In this document: piece by piece, positions 62,579-64,000 of the stretch | Layout: every line of letters starts with the position of its first letter | Numbering within the stretch: the first letter of the stretch is position 1 | Origin: Leptospira paudalimensis | GTDB lineage: Bacteria > Spirochaetota > Leptospiria > Leptospirales > Leptospiraceae | NCBI RefSeq assembly: GCF_026151345.1 | Contig: NZ_JAMQPR010000001.1 | Location: 1,904,231 to 1,968,230 of the forward strand | Reading direction: 5' to 3' | DNA: 64,000 nucleotides | Translations under genes and position numbers: made by a program | Notes under the pieces: model-generated | The model's input: only the letters and a program-made list of their open reading frames with translations | Told to the model about the DNA's origin: nothing | Databases searched by the model: none

Positions 62579-63808
62579 CTAAGGAAAGATATCTCTTCCT
62601 GTTACATACCTCTCCTTCCACCATTTTTCATTTAGGGATTGGATGACAACACCTCTACTCGTTGAAGCATGGATAAAATTTCCGTTCTCTAGTACCATAC
62701 CCACATGTGTGATCTTTTTGGTATTGGGAGACGCAGAGAAAAATACTAAATTCCCAATTTCCTGTTTTTCTCTCGTGACAAATTTTCCGATTTGTGATTG
62801 GTCTTTTGCTGATCTAGGAATTGCCTTTTCCTTCATTCCAATTTTTGGATCGGTTAGGATGGATTTTGTCAATCCTGAACAATCAACACCACGTTTGGAA
62901 TACCCACCATACAAATAAGGAGTTCCAATCCATAACCTACCGACAGGATCAACTAACTTACGTTTGGAGGAATTTTCTGTTTGTGTAGGTTGAGAAGTAA
63001 TCTGTTCTTCTATAAAAATGAGATTCGGATCTAATTTAGGTCTTTCTTTTGTGATCCATTCTCCTTCTTCATTCCAAATGATTTCGGTTCTACGATCTGA
63101 AACTTTAAAATCGTCAATGGTGTTTTTCCCTGAAAGAACAGAGATTGTATCTTCAATGACAGAATTCCAACGCACAACCAAATCAGAATTCTTTGATTCA
63201 GGTTTCATTTCATTCATCAGTTTCTTTTGTTTTTCTGAACTGAGTGTTTGCATATTTTTAGGTATTTTTTTTTCTAATTGTTTGAGAATGACAACCGGAT
63301 TGGATTCTTGTTTTCGCATGAGAACATACAATCGACCAACCACAAACAATGTTTCCCCCGTCCAAGATTTGCTTTTTGCAACTGAAAAAAGATTTAACAA
63401 TTCATCTTCAGGCACTTGGCTTAATTTCATCTCCCGATAAAACTTACCTAAAAATGGAATTTCTTTTTTGTTAGGTTTGGTTGTGATGAGGTAAGGAATT
63501 AGTTCTTCCGTTTCCTCCCATTCATATCCATGGTCACGTAAAATAACAAACCGTTCTACTTCCAATGCAAATTCCGAAGGTGACATCGATTCAAACACAG
63601 CCCACACCCGTAAGGATTGGATGATGTTTTGGATTTCTTTTTGGTTTGCTCGGTCGCCAAGTTTTTTTCGAATTTCACTTCGAATGAGTAAGGTCTCTTG
63701 TTTGTTATAACCAGATTCTAAAAGTGTGTCTAAATTTTGAGAATGTAAAAAACAGGGGAAAAGGAAAACCAATAGAAAAATAGATAGATGGTACTCTTTT
63801 GAAAACAT
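62579..63808 (-). CDS. NlpC/P60 family cell-wall hydrolase
   Basis: This is a 409-residue protein with a signal peptide (LSIFLLVFLFPCFLHSQ). A long helical N-terminal part is followed by a C-terminal NlpC/P60 domain with the catalytic Cys in RGVDCSGLTKSIL, the His in ITHVGMVLENG and the third polar residue in FIHASTSRG. It should cut peptide bonds in peptidoglycan. The N-terminal part has no known family by eye. It stands upstream of the patatin gene in the same direction. Confidence 0.88.
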   Translation of the reverse strand: MFSKEYHLSIFLLVFLFPCFLHSQNLDTLLESGYNKQETLLIRSEIRKKLGDRANQKEIQNIIQSLRVWAVFESMSPSEFALEVERFVILRDHGYEWEETEELIPYLITTKPNKKEIPFLGKFYREMKLSQVPEDELLNLFSVAKSKSWTGETLFVVGRLYVLMRKQESNPVVILKQLEKKIPKNMQTLSSEKQKKLMNEMKPESKNSDLVVRWNSVIEDTISVLSGKNTIDDFKVSDRRTEIIWNEEGEWITKERPKLDPNLIFIEEQITSQPTQTENSSKRKLVDPVGRLWIGTPYLYGGYSKRGVDCSGLTKSILTDPKIGMKEKAIPRSAKDQSQIGKFVTREKQEIGNLVFFSASPNTKKITHVGMVLENGNFIHASTSRGVVIQSLNEKWWKERYVTGRDIFP

Positions 63809-63828
63809 GAACCAAGGAGTAAAGGTAT

Positions 63829-64000
63829 CTACACTGATTGTAAAGAAGGATTTAAAAATTTCTCTCGGTTCATTTTGATTTTCTCAAATGACGAAACATA
63901 TCCAAGTTCAATCAAACGTTCATACGCAAACCAATCAAGTAATCCAAAATTATTGGTAGGGATTTGCAAAAACAAATCTGAGATTTTTTCTGTTTGGCGG
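63829..64000 (-). CDS. C-terminal end of an unidentified protein (5' part outside window)
   Basis: The leftward frame is open from the window edge to TAG at 63829-63831, giving about 56 residues (TNNFGLLDWFAYERLIELGY, then SSFEKIKMNREKF). The frame reads well and has normal codon use. The sequence resembles the C-terminus of a patatin or alpha/beta-hydrolase type protein, but it is too short to decide. It ends 20 bp before the NlpC/P60 start. Confidence 0.5.
   Translation of the reverse strand, partial: RQTEKISDLFLQIPTNNFGLLDWFAYERLIELGYVSSFEKIKMNREKFLNPSLQSV

Overview
The window reads as chromosomal DNA of a Leptospira species. The base composition is fairly AT-rich. Flagellar genes (flgG-flgA-flgH-flgI, a FlgJ-type rod-binding gene, a second rod gene, fliG) sit among lipoproteins with loose spirochaetal lipoboxes, Lys-rich proteins, SpoIIE-type phosphatases, CHASE2 cyclases and MHYT kinases. 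A saprophytic or environmental species is a guess; nothing here settles the species. I see no prophage, insertion sequence, CRISPR array or rRNA operon.

Layout. 1-9.3 kb: yqeY (cut by the window edge) and rpsU; a protein with a worn GGDEF-like domain; fbp; a small 11-mer-repeat lipoprotein; a worn HD-like protein; a pdhA-pdhB-pdhC operon; fliG; tRNA-Asp. 9.4-13.6 kb: a phosphatidyltransferase; a TetR regulator divergent from a flavin monooxygenase/SDR operon with a clear palindromic operator; a histone-H1-like Lys/Ala protein. 13.8-22.9 kb: signalling genes (SpoIIE phosphatase with TPRs, MHYT-PAS hybrid kinase, HD-GYP response regulator), a class II aldolase followed by a non-catalytic-looking paralogue, and an SDR. 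23-29.4 kb: a rod gene, then a tightly packed set RRM / ATP-grasp / methyltransferase / methyltransferase / BrkB membrane protein carrying an inserted beta-propeller. 29.4-33.6 kb: the flgG-A-H-I-J flagellar operon, read leftward. 33.7-44 kb: the conserved information-processing cluster rimP-nusA-infB-rbfA-truB-rpsO-pnp, followed by an M16 protease and dut. 44-51.5 kb: a lipoprotein, the NAD(P)HX repair enzyme, a MarR/DUF1398 pair, a two-gene PPK2 set, a HIT protein and tRNA-Arg. 51.7-64 kb: cell-envelope and signalling genes (Omp85-type barrel, MCP, CHASE2 cyclase, M48 protease, Tyr/Asp-rich lipoprotein, FadL-type porin, patatin, NlpC/P60).

How it works together. Core metabolism and translation genes follow conserved bacterial orders. 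Around them is a dense second-messenger and envelope layer: a likely cAMP/cGMP cyclase, c-di-GMP-type proteins, a hybrid kinase and a chemoreceptor. Several enzyme families appear as an intact copy next to, or replaced by, a copy lacking catalytic residues (PPK2, class II aldolase, GGDEF-like, HD-like).

The most unusual items are the BrkB protein with a periplasmic Asp-box propeller at the end of the RRM/ATP-grasp/methyltransferase operon, the PPK2 pair that looks like a split two-domain enzyme, the aldolase/pseudo-aldolase pair beside a perfect 20-bp palindrome, and a three-copy 81-bp repeat inside infB.
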